DNA of 64,000 nucleotides from Paenibacillus_L residui (GCF_042677205.1 NZ_JBHTIU010000003.1:1-64000); one strand, 5' to 3'. Numbered from the stretch's first letter, positions 51,880-60,614 are shown. The notes: generated by a model not told the origin, from the sequence alone. Translations and numbers: made by a program.

Positions 51880-52746
51880 ATGTTGAATAAAGTAAAAGTT
51901 TTTCTTGAAATGATTAAGTTCGAACATACGCTGTTCGCCTTGCCCTTCGCTTATATGGGATCGCTGCTGGGAGCCTTTGTTATGTTCGGGGAATTTCCGA
52001 GCTGGGCGCAAATCGGATGGGTTACCTTGGCCATGGTTGGGGCGAGAAGCGCCGCCATGGGCCTTAACCGGCTGATCGACAGAGCGATTGACAAGAAGAA
52101 TCCGCGTACCGCAGGAAGGGCCATACCGGCGGGGTTATTGACGTCGAAGGAAGTTTATATTTTTATTGTGGTGTCCTTTGTCCTGCTATTTATTGCCGCC
52201 TCTCAACTCAATGCGCTTGCGATGAAACTGCTGCCCATAGCGGTCTTTTTTCTTGTTTTCTACTCGTATACGAAACGATTTACCTGGAGCTGCCACATTA
52301 TCCTGGGATTGACGATTGCCCTTGCCCCATTGGGCGGGTGGGTTGCGGTCACCGGTGAGATTACCTGGACAGCGTTTATTTTTTATATTGCGATTGCTTT
52401 CTGGACAGCCGGGTTCGATGTCATCTATGCTTGCCAAGATACGGATTTCGACCGGGAGGAAGGATTGCATTCTATTCCCAGCCGTTTTGGAGTAGCTAAG
52501 GCCCTGTGGATAGCTAAAGCGTTCCATGTCATCACCGCGATCGGACTAAGCGCATTGTTTTTCATTACCGACTTAAGCTGGTGGTATTTCGCCGGTCTCA
52601 TTATTTCTTATTTAATTCTTTTCTATGAGCATTGGATTGTCTCCCCGAAAGATTTGTCCCGTTTAAATACTGCTTTCTTCACGATGAACGGCGTATTGAG
52701 CGTCGTTGTATTCGTCTTTACTTTAATCGATCTGGTGGTGATGTAA
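51880..52746 (+). CDS. mqnP: UbiA-family prenyltransferase, futalosine type
   Basis: This 288-residue polytopic prenyltransferase has about eight helices. The aspartate-rich substrate motifs are NRLIDRAIDKKNPRT and DVIYACQDTDFDREEGLHS. It attaches the isoprenoid chain to an aromatic ring. Because mqnA and a UbiX homologue are next to it, the substrate is probably dihydroxynaphthoate made by the futalosine route; ubiquinone is not expected in Firmicutes. menA homologues have a different pattern. Confidence 0.8.
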   Translation: MLNKVKVFLEMIKFEHTLFALPFAYMGSLLGAFVMFGEFPSWAQIGWVTLAMVGARSAAMGLNRLIDRAIDKKNPRTAGRAIPAGLLTSKEVYIFIVVSFVLLFIAASQLNALAMKLLPIAVFFLVFYSYTKRFTWSCHIILGLTIALAPLGGWVAVTGEITWTAFIFYIAIAFWTAGFDVIYACQDTDFDREEGLHSIPSRFGVAKALWIAKAFHVITAIGLSALFFITDLSWWYFAGLIISYLILFYEHWIVSPKDLSRLNTAFFTMNGVLSVVVFVFTLIDLVVM

Positions 52747-52747
52747 G

Positions 52748-53386
52748 ATGGCCAGGGAGAAATGGATTGTTGGAATGACAGGTGCCAGTGGCGTCATTTA
52801 TGGAGTCCGTCTATGCGAGGAGCTGCTGGCAAGGGGAGAGACGGTTCATCTGATCATTACGGATGCCGGATGGCGGGTGCTGCATGATGAATTGGATTGG
52901 AGCGCTTCTCCGCGCAGGAGGGACACGCTGAAGGAGCACTTTAAAGATTTGCCGGGGGAACTGATCTATCATCCCATACAGGATATTGGAGCAAGTGTAG
53001 CCAGCGGAACGTTCCTGACGAAAGGCATGGTTGTCATCCCGTGCTCCATGGGAACCTTGTCGGGGATTGCCCGGGGTTCATCCGATAATTTGCTGGAGAG
53101 AGCGGCCGATGTCATGATGAAGGAAGGCAGGAAGCTGATTCTCGTTCCCCGCGAAACTCCGCTGCACGCCATACACTTGGAAAATATGCTGACTCTTGCG
53201 AGAATGGGGATCCGGATCATTCCGGCCATGCCGGGATTTTACCAGAAGCCTTCATCTTTGGATGAAGTGGTCGATTTTATGGTGGGCAAAGTTTTGGACT
53301 CCATGGAGATAGAACACGATCTGTATATAAGATGGGGAGAAGGCAATGGAAAACAAAACAAAGAAAATTCGGATAGGCAGAATTAA
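52748..53386 (+). CDS. ubiX: UbiX-family flavin prenyltransferase
   Basis: This 212-residue enzyme makes prenylated FMN, the cofactor of UbiD-type decarboxylases. Motifs are GMTGASGVIYGVRL and PCSMGTLSGIARGSSDNLLERAADV, cited as its first and last parts, and LVPRETPLHAIHLENML. It starts 1 nt after the prenyltransferase stop. Its 3' end overlaps mqnA by 41 nt. The UbiD-type decarboxylase partner is not in the window. Confidence 0.9.
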   Translation: MAREKWIVGMTGASGVIYGVRLCEELLARGETVHLIITDAGWRVLHDELDWSASPRRRDTLKEHFKDLPGELIYHPIQDIGASVASGTFLTKGMVVIPCSMGTLSGIARGSSDNLLERAADVMMKEGRKLILVPRETPLHAIHLENMLTLARMGIRIIPAMPGFYQKPSSLDEVVDFMVGKVLDSMEIEHDLYIRWGEGNGKQNKENSDRQN

Positions 53387-54209
53387 TTATACGAATGTTT
53401 GGCCGATCTTTTATTATTTTCCGATGGAGCAGTTTCAAGAAGAGGCCGAGCAGCTTCTGCAGGTGCCGACGAGCTTGAATAAAGCACTGGCAGAAGGTAA
53501 GATCGATATGGGACCGATTTCTTCCTTCGCTTATGGGCAATACTTTAAAGACTGTGTGTTATTTCCCGATCTGTCCGTGAGCGCTTTCGGCAGAGTCAAT
53601 TCGATTCTGCTGTTTCATCGTCGGCCATTGGAGGAGATTGTCCATGGAACGATCGCGCTGCCCACGACTTCGGCAAGCTCCGTCAATCTGCTGAAAATCA
53701 TTATTTCGAAATATTATGGGGGCCGGCCGACCTATTTCTATGCTTCTCCATCGTTAGATGATATGATGAAAGAGTCCGATGCGGCATTGCTGATCGGAGA
53801 CGATGCCATTCGGGCCAGTTGGAGCCGATCGGGTTACCAGGTCACTGATCTTGGTCAGCTGTGGAATCACTGGACGGGGAAATCAATGACCTTCGCCGTT
53901 TGGGCGATTCGGGAACAGGCGCTGCGAGAACGACCGGAAGTGGTCCGGCGCATTTATGAGGCGTTCTGCTGGAGTAAGGAGCAGGGAATGGCCCGCCCGG
54001 AAGAGATGATCCGCGATGCCCAGTCGTCGATCGGCGGAAGCGAATTGTACTGGAAGCAGTATTTCCAGCAGCTAACCTACGACTTCGGCCCCGCTCAATG
54101 GGAAGGCCTCCGGCTGTACTACCAATACGGTTGGGAGCTTGGACTGCTGGAGGAGCCCGTATCGCTGAAAATCTGGCACGATAATTCCGTCATACAGGTG
54201 AACGAATGA
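53346..54209 (+). CDS. mqnA: chorismate dehydratase MqnA
   Basis: MqnA (287 aa) dehydrates chorismate to 3-enolpyruvyl-benzoate, the first step of futalosine menaquinone synthesis. The N-terminus is IRIGRINYTNVWPI; later PTSLNKALAEGKIDMGPISS and LLIGDDAIR are typical of the MqnA/MqnD periplasmic-binding-like fold. The start has GGGGAGAAGG. The mqnA-hepT junction is an ATGA overlap. The remaining mqn genes are outside the window. Confidence 0.9.
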   Translation: MENKTKKIRIGRINYTNVWPIFYYFPMEQFQEEAEQLLQVPTSLNKALAEGKIDMGPISSFAYGQYFKDCVLFPDLSVSAFGRVNSILLFHRRPLEEIVHGTIALPTTSASSVNLLKIIISKYYGGRPTYFYASPSLDDMMKESDAALLIGDDAIRASWSRSGYQVTDLGQLWNHWTGKSMTFAVWAIREQALRERPEVVRRIYEAFCWSKEQGMARPEEMIRDAQSSIGGSELYWKQYFQQLTYDFGPAQWEGLRLYYQYGWELGLLEEPVSLKIWHDNSVIQVNE

Positions 54210-55180
54210 AAATAATTGATATTTACGCCAGAATCAAGAAGGATTTAAACTATCTCGAGAAAGAACTGTTAAAAAGCGTTCATTCCGATCATCCCGAGCT
54301 GCGGGAGACGTCCAGCCACCTGTTGAAGGCGGGAGGCAAGCGTCTGCGGCCTGTGTTTGTATTGCTGGCCGGGCAGTTCGGGGATTACGATTTGGATAAA
54401 TTGAAATACATAGCCATTCCAATGGAGCTTATTCATATGGCAAGTCTCGTTCACGACGATGTGATCGACGATGCCGATACCCGCAGAGGTCAGCTGACCG
54501 TGAAATCCAAATGGGATAATCGGATAGCGATGTATACGGGGGATTATATATTTGCCAAAGCGATAGGGGTAGCGACTCAATTGTCGAACCCCACTATCCA
54601 TCAAATCATGTCCAAGGCCATCGTCGAACTTTGTATCGGAGAGATGGAGCAGATTCGTTATTTCTTCCATACTGGTCAAACGCTCCGCAATTATTTGCTG
54701 AGGATCAAGAGAAAGACGGCTTTGCTGATTGCGATTAGCTGTCAGCTTGGGGCGATCGCCTCAGGGGTTCCGGAGACGATCTCCAACCGATTGTATCTGT
54801 ACGGATACAACGTAGGGATGGCGTTCCAGATCCGGGATGATTTGCTGGACATTACCGGGACCGAGAAGGAGCTGGGCAAACCGCCGGGCAGCGATGTCAA
54901 GCAGGGCAACATTACCTTGCCCATTCTGTGTGCTCTCAGGGAGGACAAGCTCCGCGCACCTCTTCTCGAAGAATTGAACCGGATCCGCGCCGCGGAAGGC
55001 CAGACCGATGTCAGCCGCTTCCTCGATATAGTGCGGGGAAGCGAAGGAGTCCGCCAAGCGGAGGAGCTTGCGTCCCGATATATTGACCGAGCGATACAGG
55101 CGCTTGGCCCGCTTCCCGAAATTCAAGCCAAGAAAGATCTGATCAGAGTAGCTCATTTTGTTGGGAATCGTTCTTACTGA
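54206..55180 (+). CDS. hepT: heptaprenyl diphosphate synthase component II
   Basis: HepT (324 aa) is the catalytic subunit of heptaprenyl diphosphate synthase. It has GGKRLRP, the first Asp-rich motif HDDVIDDADTRRG and the second, FQIRDDLLDITG. With HepS it extends farnesyl diphosphate to C35. It overlaps mqnA by 4 nt. The order hepS-menG-...-hepT-ndk is the Bacillus arrangement with three futalosine-linked genes inserted. Confidence 0.95.
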   Translation: MKIIDIYARIKKDLNYLEKELLKSVHSDHPELRETSSHLLKAGGKRLRPVFVLLAGQFGDYDLDKLKYIAIPMELIHMASLVHDDVIDDADTRRGQLTVKSKWDNRIAMYTGDYIFAKAIGVATQLSNPTIHQIMSKAIVELCIGEMEQIRYFFHTGQTLRNYLLRIKRKTALLIAISCQLGAIASGVPETISNRLYLYGYNVGMAFQIRDDLLDITGTEKELGKPPGSDVKQGNITLPILCALREDKLRAPLLEELNRIRAAEGQTDVSRFLDIVRGSEGVRQAEELASRYIDRAIQALGPLPEIQAKKDLIRVAHFVGNRSY

Positions 55181-55212
55181 ATGATTGATAATACAAAACA
55201 GGAGTGATGGAA

Positions 55213-55656
55213 ATGGAAAAAACATTTTTGATGGTAAAGCCTGATGGGGTCCAACGCGGATTGATCGGGGAGATCGTTAAGCGCTTTGAGCAGAAAGGAT
55301 TTCAACTGGTGGCCGGCAAGCTGATGGTCATTTCCCGTGAGCAGGCCGAATATCACTATGCGGAGCACAAGGGCAAGCCGTTTTACGAGGACCTGGTAAG
55401 CTTCATTACTTCGGGACCCGTATTTGCTATGGTGTGGCAGGGAGATCAGGTCATCGCCCTTTCCCGTCTCATGATGGGCAAGACCAATACTCTGGATGCG
55501 CAGCCGGGAACCATTCGCGGAGATTTCGCCGTCCATACCGGAATGAATCTGATTCACGGATCCGATTCGCCGGAAAGTGCGGAACGGGAAATCAACAATT
55601 TCTTTAAGCCTGAGGAAATCGCCGGCTACGATAAAGTATTGAATAAATGGATATAA
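55213..55656 (+). CDS. ndk: nucleoside diphosphate kinase
   Basis: Ndk (147 aa) transfers the gamma phosphate between nucleoside triphosphates and diphosphates. It has FLMVKPDGVQRG, the substrate-binding SGPVFAMVW, and the catalytic His in IRGDFAVHTGMNLIHGSDS. The ATG at 55213 has AGGAG at 8 nt. Two earlier in-frame starts (55204 and 55207) overlap the ribosome site. The position before cheR follows Bacillus. Confidence 0.96.
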   Translation: MEKTFLMVKPDGVQRGLIGEIVKRFEQKGFQLVAGKLMVISREQAEYHYAEHKGKPFYEDLVSFITSGPVFAMVWQGDQVIALSRLMMGKTNTLDAQPGTIRGDFAVHTGMNLIHGSDSPESAEREINNFFKPEEIAGYDKVLNKWI

Positions 55657-55702
55657 GCTAGGGTTTATCAGTAATCATCAGGCCATGGGAGAGGAGCCGG
55701 AC

Positions 55703-56482
55703 TTGGAGGACAAAGACTTTACGCTCTTTATGGAAAACGTGAAAAGCTTGACTGCGATAGACTTGACGCAGTATAAAGAAGCTCAAATGAAACGCAGGCT
55801 GACCACCTTTCGGATGAAGAAGGGCTTTGCGACCTTCCGGGAGCTGTATGCGGCGATGTCTTCGGATAAGGGGCTTCTGAACGAATTCCTCGATCGAATG
55901 ACGATTAATGTATCGGAATTTTTTCGCAATCCGAACCGATGGGACGCTTTACAGCACAAATTTTTGCCTGAGATGCTTAAGCAGGGGAAACGCTTGAAAT
56001 GCTGGAGCGCCGCTTGCTCTACCGGCGAAGAGCCTTATACGCTTGCCATGATCCTGAGCGAGAATAACGCTTTGGCGTCGGCTTCGCTTCTGGCTACCGA
56101 TCTGGATGAGGGAGTGCTGGCCAAGGCCAGGGAGGGCTTCTACTCCGAACGATCGGTACGGGAGGTTCCGGCGCCATTGCTGGATAAATATTTTGTCAAG
56201 GAGAATGGGGGCTACCGGTTGATCAGGGACCGGTTCCGGACAGTGGAATTTCGCCGGCATAATCTGCTGGAAGACCGGTTTGAGCCCGATTTCGATTTGA
56301 TTATTTGCCGAAATGTCATGATTTACTTCACGGAGGAAGCGAAGCAGCTTCTTTACCGGAAGTTTTCGGATGCGCTCAAACCAGGGGGCATCCTGTTCGT
56401 AGGCAGCACGGAGCAAATTTTCTCACCGGGCAAATTCGGGTTGGAGCCGGCCGACACTTTCTTCTATCGAAAAAAACTGTAA
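55703..56482 (+). CDS. cheR: chemotaxis protein methyltransferase CheR
   Basis: CheR (259 aa) methylates glutamates on chemoreceptors. The N-terminal domain has YKEAQMKRRLTTF. The SAM domain has WSAACSTGEEPYTLAMIL, DLIICRNVMIYF and GSTEQIFSPGKFGLEPADTFFY, cited in part. The TTG at 55703 is chosen because GAGAGGAG lies before it; an ATG at 55685 would lack a site. It is an isolated chemotaxis gene, as in the B. subtilis aro-trp region. Confidence 0.93.
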   Translation: MEDKDFTLFMENVKSLTAIDLTQYKEAQMKRRLTTFRMKKGFATFRELYAAMSSDKGLLNEFLDRMTINVSEFFRNPNRWDALQHKFLPEMLKQGKRLKCWSAACSTGEEPYTLAMILSENNALASASLLATDLDEGVLAKAREGFYSERSVREVPAPLLDKYFVKENGGYRLIRDRFRTVEFRRHNLLEDRFEPDFDLIICRNVMIYFTEEAKQLLYRKFSDALKPGGILFVGSTEQIFSPGKFGLEPADTFFYRKKL

Positions 56483-56486
56483 GATT

Positions 56487-56727
56487 CTAAGTATAATTTT
56501 TTCCAATCTCTCCAATACTGTGAGCAAAGGCTCCTGACAGGCACGGTGCAGCCGTTCTCATAACGGCCCCGGGCTTGGTTTCCGGAAGGTATGGGCCCAA
56601 TCTTCTTAAGTCTATAGGTTTTGTGAAGAATCCAGCCTATGTTTGCATCAGAACAGCTTTCCCGGAAGCGTCCGCTTTGCTTACAAAGCCGTTTCTGCTA
56701 CGGCAGAACGATAAGGAGGGTATCCGC
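56487..56727 (+). other. structured leader before a 54-residue gene
   Basis: This non-coding stretch of about 240 nt has several hairpins: GCCGTT/AACGGC (56551-56556 with 56562-56567), GGCCC with GGGCC around 56566-56595, CTTTG-CTTA-CAAAG, and CGTTTCTGC / GCAGAACG just before the ribosome site. No known riboswitch consensus was recognised. The stretch fills much of the space where B. subtilis has aroF (chorismate synthase). Confidence 0.4.
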
Positions 56728-56892
56728 TTGGATAAAAGGAAAGTTATCGAAGCCTATCAAAGAGGGTTTATAACGATACAAGAATGTGCTCAAATATTGG
56801 GGATCGATTCCTTGGAAATTATGGGAATGGTTGGCGCTCCTCACGGAGGAGAACGGCCCCGTCCCGTCCCAAGGCAGTCGATGAACAGTTGA
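56728..56892 (+). CDS. small conserved-looking protein, unknown
   Basis: This is a 54-residue protein from a TTG start with a very good AAGGAGGG 7 nt upstream. The N-terminal half, KVIEAYQRGFITIQECAQILG, cited in part, looks like a helix-turn-helix or a short helical pair. The C-terminus is Pro/Arg-rich. It is followed by a strong terminator. I do not recognise the function. The context is cheR upstream and aroB downstream, in a transcription unit of its own. Confidence 0.6.
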   Translation: MDKRKVIEAYQRGFITIQECAQILGIDSLEIMGMVGAPHGGERPRPVPRQSMNS

Positions 56893-56919
56893 ACGTCTTA
56901 AACTTGCGATCAGCTAACC

Positions 56920-56964
56920 AGCACGCCCGGTGACCATATGTCATTCCGGCGTGCTATTTTTTTT
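56920..56964 (+). terminator. terminator of the 54-residue gene
   Basis: AGCACGCCCGG pairs with CCGGCGTGCT with one bulged C, followed by A and eight T residues. Confidence 0.88.
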
Positions 56965-57107
56965 CGCGGAAGGATGTTGATCGGCGGTATGTCCGGCAGT
57001 CGCACTGCAAATGAAACGGACGGACTGCAAAGCATCAAGGGAATGGTAATCTATCAGAGCAGGCTTTTCCTATGATTTTAGGTTCGTTGGATCTAAACGA
57101 ACTTTTC

Positions 57108-57136
57108 TTGTCAAAGCGGGTGCCCTGTACTATAAT
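57108..57136 (+). promoter_or_regulatory. sigma-A promoter of aroB-aroH
   Basis: TTGTCA (57108-57113), a 17-nt spacer and a perfect TATAAT (57131-57136). The 5' leader has three GCGC units at about 10-nt intervals (57147-57168) that can form a small hairpin. Confidence 0.75.
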
Positions 57137-57196
57137 TAGCACATAAAAGCGCTAAAGCGCAAGAGCGCACAGCATGGGAGACAAGGAGGGGCAGCT

Positions 57197-58291
57197 ATGA
57201 AAGAGCTGATCGTCGATTTAGGGGAACGGTCGTATCCGATATATATTGGTGAGGGAATGATATCCGGAATTTCCGGATTTTTTGAGAAGCACGGAATCCG
57301 TAAGGCTTCGCCGCTTATGATCGTTACGGATGAGCATGTTGCCGCCAGGCATCTGGATTCGGTAGCGAATGGTTTGCGCGCTGGAGGATTTGATGTAGTA
57401 ACCAAAATCGTTCCCTCTGGAGAAACATCCAAATCGTTGGCCATATTGGAGGATATCGTAACCGATGCTTTACAAGCGGGACTGGACCGCAGCTCCTGTA
57501 TCGTCGCATTGGGGGGCGGAGTTGTCGGAGACCTCGCCGGGTTCGCGGCCGCAAGCTATATGCGAGGAATCCGCTTTGTCCAGATACCGACAACGATTCT
57601 GGCTCACGACAGCAGTGTCGGCGGCAAGGTGGCCGTCAATCACAAGCTGGCCAAGAACGTCATCGGAGCTTTCCACCAGCCGGAATTCGTCCTGTACGAT
57701 ACGTCAACGTTGAATACGCTGCCGGATCGGGAGGTTCGTGCAGGCTTCTCGGAAGTGATCAAGCACGGCCTAATCTGGGATGCCGCGTTCGTAGATTGGT
57801 GTCGCGATCATGCCGATCGTCTGCTGGCGCTCGAACCGGAAGCTTTGGCGACGGCACTCTATACCGGCTGTAAGGTCAAAGCGGCTGTTGTGTCACAGGA
57901 TGAGAAGGAGAACGGCTTGCGGGCTATCCTTAACCTGGGGCATACGATCGGGCATGCACTGGAGGCTGTGGCGGGCTATAATGAGCTTCTTCATGGCGAA
58001 GCCATATCGATAGGAATGGTAGGGGCTGCCAGACTGGCTATGAAGCTGGGCCATCCGGAATCGATCTACCGCGAGACCAAGGAGATTTTATCGCGATTCG
58101 GACTGCCGGTCAGACTGCCGGAGCATATGGACACGGAACAGATCATGTCTGCCATGATGCATGACAAGAAATTTAAAGAAGGTAAGATGGTCTTTATCAT
58201 TCCTACCGCGATAGGCAAGGTCGAAATCAATCACCAGATTTCGGTCGAATGGGTAAGGGAAACAGTGGAACAATTGAAACGGGAGGAATAA
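57197..58291 (+). CDS. aroB: 3-dehydroquinate synthase
   Basis: AroB (364 aa) converts DAHP to 3-dehydroquinate, the second step of the shikimate pathway. It binds NAD and zinc. Motifs are IVALGGGVVGDLAGFAAA, PTTILAHDSSVGGKVAVNHKLAKN (cited in part), and the zinc ligands in ERRAILNLGHTIGHALE-like ILNLGHTIGHALE and LLHGEAISIGM. The start follows AAGGAGGGG. It forms an operon with aroH. The aroC (chorismate synthase) gene that usually precedes it is absent here. Confidence 0.95.
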   Translation: MKELIVDLGERSYPIYIGEGMISGISGFFEKHGIRKASPLMIVTDEHVAARHLDSVANGLRAGGFDVVTKIVPSGETSKSLAILEDIVTDALQAGLDRSSCIVALGGGVVGDLAGFAAASYMRGIRFVQIPTTILAHDSSVGGKVAVNHKLAKNVIGAFHQPEFVLYDTSTLNTLPDREVRAGFSEVIKHGLIWDAAFVDWCRDHADRLLALEPEALATALYTGCKVKAAVVSQDEKENGLRAILNLGHTIGHALEAVAGYNELLHGEAISIGMVGAARLAMKLGHPESIYRETKEILSRFGLPVRLPEHMDTEQIMSAMMHDKKFKEGKMVFIIPTAIGKVEINHQISVEWVRETVEQLKREE

Positions 58292-58295
58292 AACG

Positions 58296-58670
58296 ATGAT
58301 GTGGGTTAGGGGAATTCGCGGTGCGACAACCGTAAACAATAACGACGAAGAAGAAATTTTGCAGGCTACGGCGGAGCTGATGAACGAGCTCATTGCCGAG
58401 AATGATGTGCATCCCGAGGATATAGGCAGCATTCTGGTCACGACGACTCATGATCTGACCGCTACATTTCCGGCCAAAGCGATCCGCCAAATGCCGGGCT
58501 GGGAGCTCGTTCCTTTGATGTGCTGCCTTGAAATACCGGTACAGCCCAGCTTACCGATGTGTATCCGTCTAATGGTGCATGTCAACACTACCAAGCGGCA
58601 GGATGAAATCCGGCACGTGTTCCTGAACGGAGCCAAAGCGCTTCGTCCGGATATTGTCGGGAAAAAATAA
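58296..58670 (+). CDS. aroH: chorismate mutase, AroH class
   Basis: This 124-residue monofunctional chorismate mutase makes prephenate for Phe and Tyr. The conserved start VRGIRGATTV includes the active-site Arg, and TATFPAKAIRQ and CIRLMVHVNT follow. In the B. subtilis enzyme an active-site Tyr follows IRHV; here the residue is Phe (IRHVFL). Key Arg and Glu residues are kept. The start has GGGAGG upstream. The trp promoter begins just after the stop. Confidence 0.9.
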   Translation: MMWVRGIRGATTVNNNDEEEILQATAELMNELIAENDVHPEDIGSILVTTTHDLTATFPAKAIRQMPGWELVPLMCCLEIPVQPSLPMCIRLMVHVNTTKRQDEIRHVFLNGAKALRPDIVGKK

Positions 58671-58673
58671 GGG

Positions 58674-58703
58674 TTGACGAGTCAAGCGGCTCTCCTGTAT
58701 ATT
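58674..58703 (+). promoter_or_regulatory. sigma-A promoter of the trp operon
   Basis: TTGACG (58674-58679), an 18-nt spacer and TATATT (58698-58703). The leader would begin near 58710, just before the TRAP repeats. Confidence 0.65.
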
Positions 58704-58731
58704 GAGAGATAACCAGTTTTGAGAAAGACCT

Positions 58732-58791
58732 TAGAAGAGATTGAGTAGAGACTAGTTGAGAACAGTTTGAGCTGAGAAGAGTTGAGTAGAG
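58732..58791 (+). promoter_or_regulatory. TRAP-binding site: eleven (G/U)AG triplets
   Basis: Triplets begin at 58732 (UAG), 58737, 58743, 58748, 58753 (UAG), 58758, 58769, 58774, 58779, 58784 and 58789; the others are GAG. A CAG at 58763 fills the one large gap. Spacers are 2-3 nt, as TRAP requires. The last repeats (GTAGAG-A-GC from 58786) can pair with GCCTCTAC (58890-58897), the 5' arm of the terminator, forming an antiterminator that TRAP would block. Confidence 0.9.
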
Positions 58792-58886
58792 AGCAAGAAT
58801 GAGCCGCGCATCTATAATGAGTCGTTGGATTCATTATGTTTGTTTGCTATTCTTTGTTCGCTTCCATTTGCTTAAATTGTACATTG

Positions 58887-58918
58887 ACAGCCTCTACGGT
58901 GAGTAGAAGGCTGTTTTT
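58887..58918 (+). terminator. trp attenuator (terminator)
   Basis: ACAGCCTCTAC (58887-58897) pairs with GTAGAAGGCTGT (58903-58914) with one bulge, followed by a T-rich tail. It lies about 105 nt before trpE. Its 5' arm is also complementary to the last TRAP repeats. Confidence 0.88.
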
Positions 58919-59022
58919 ATTTTGTCTAAAGATTATAGCGGTAAGAAGTCCAAGCTTTGTACGAAGTGGCATGACTGGGCGTCAGAGTCGTTCCTAACAC
59001 ATGAACGGAGGAGAGATCGAGA

Positions 59023-60588
59023 ATGTATAGTCCGGAATTGAAAGAAGTTACCCGTCTGGCCGAGCAATTCAACCTGATACCCATCGCGCGCAGCCTGTTG
59101 GCCGATGTGGAAACCCCCATCCGGTTATTTCAGCATTTTGTCAACGAACCGAATGCCTTCTTGCTTGAAAGTGTGGAGGGAGGGGTCAAATGGGCCAGAT
59201 ATTCTTTCATTGGAACCGATCCGTTCATGACCGTAAAGGCGAAAAACGGCAAGGTCCGGGTGACCAAGGGCCAAGAGACTGAGATTTTAAGGGAGAAGCC
59301 GCTGGAAGTTTTGAAAGAATGCTTATCCTCCTTTTCCAGTCCTTATTTCGAGGATATGCCCCGTTTCACGGGAGGGGCGATCGGATTTTTCGGCTACGAT
59401 CTGCTTCAGTATTACGAGAAGCTTCCGGCACATCGGCGGGACGATTTACAGATGAACGATATTCAGTTCATGTTCTGCGATCAGGTTATAGCCTTCGACC
59501 ATTTCAAGCAGCAAATCAAAGTGATTGCGAACGTGCATATTCCTCCTCAAGCATCGGAGTCCGACATTGCGGAGGCCTATCGAAAGACATGCCTCAAGAT
59601 CGACGAGACCGTCCGCAAACTGCAGAGGCCGTCTCCTTCACTGCCGGCATCCCGAAACGTAAATGTCCGGGAGGTCGAGCTGGGAGAGATTCGATCCAAT
59701 GTGACTAAAGCGGAGTTCATGGACAATGTGGAGAAGGCCAAAGATTACATTCGTGCGGGAGATATTTTTCAGGTAGTTCTGTCCCAACGGTTTGAAATCG
59801 AAACGGACGTTTCCCCCTTGCAGGTATACCGGGTGCTGCGAACTGTCAATCCGTCCCCTTATATGTATTATCTGAAAATGGAGGATGAGATCATCGTCGG
59901 TGCCTCTCCGGAATTGCTGGTCCGGGTGGAGGAAGACAAGGTGGAGACGCGCCCGATCGCCGGAACGAGGCCGAGGGGAGCTACTCCAGAGGAGGACCAG
60001 GCGCTGGAGAAGGAGCTGCTGGCCGACGAGAAGGAGCGAGCGGAGCACCTGATGCTCGTTGATCTCGGACGCAACGATTTGGGCCGGGTCTCGGAGTTCG
60101 GGTCGGTGAAATGCGACTCATTCATGGAAGTGGAACGCTACTCCCATGTCATGCATATCGTTTCGAATGTCACCGGTAAGCTGCGCCGGGATAAAGATTT
60201 CTTCGACGCCTTCATCTCCTGCCTTCCCGCCGGAACCGTGTCCGGTTCTCCCAAGATAAGGGCGATGGAAATTATCGCCGAGCTGGAGAATGAGGCCAGG
60301 GGAACGTATGCAGGGGCCATCGGCTACCTCGGCTTTGCCGGCAACATGGATACCTGCATTACGATACGGACGATCGTGTTCAAGAACGGCAAGGCTTATG
60401 TGCAGGCCGGAGCGGGCATCGTCGGAGATTCGGTGCCGGAGAACGAATATGTGGAAACGGTGAATAAAGCTACAGCGCTGCTGAAATCTATCCGTATGGC
60501 GGAGGAGATGTTCGGCGGCGGAGGCGGGGAAACAGCGGCCAACCAAGACTATTATTATGCCGGGAATGCTTCCGGAAGTAATTTATAA
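59023..60588 (+). CDS. trpE: anthranilate synthase component I
   Basis: TrpE (521 aa) makes anthranilate from chorismate, with a TrpG glutaminase. The N-terminal tryptophan-feedback region contains LLES. The chorismate-binding domain has SPELLVRVEEDKVETRPIAGTRPRG (cited in part), DLGRNDLGRVS and LPAGTVSGSPK. The start has GGAGGAGAG. No trpG is in this operon, as in B. subtilis, where trpG lies in the folate operon. Expression is controlled by the TRAP attenuator. Confidence 0.96.
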   Translation: MYSPELKEVTRLAEQFNLIPIARSLLADVETPIRLFQHFVNEPNAFLLESVEGGVKWARYSFIGTDPFMTVKAKNGKVRVTKGQETEILREKPLEVLKECLSSFSSPYFEDMPRFTGGAIGFFGYDLLQYYEKLPAHRRDDLQMNDIQFMFCDQVIAFDHFKQQIKVIANVHIPPQASESDIAEAYRKTCLKIDETVRKLQRPSPSLPASRNVNVREVELGEIRSNVTKAEFMDNVEKAKDYIRAGDIFQVVLSQRFEIETDVSPLQVYRVLRTVNPSPYMYYLKMEDEIIVGASPELLVRVEEDKVETRPIAGTRPRGATPEEDQALEKELLADEKERAEHLMLVDLGRNDLGRVSEFGSVKCDSFMEVERYSHVMHIVSNVTGKLRRDKDFFDAFISCLPAGTVSGSPKIRAMEIIAELENEARGTYAGAIGYLGFAGNMDTCITIRTIVFKNGKAYVQAGAGIVGDSVPENEYVETVNKATALLKSIRMAEEMFGGGGGETAANQDYYYAGNASGSNL

Positions 60589-60614
60589 TCCGATTAGGCG
60601 GGGGGATTGAGTTG

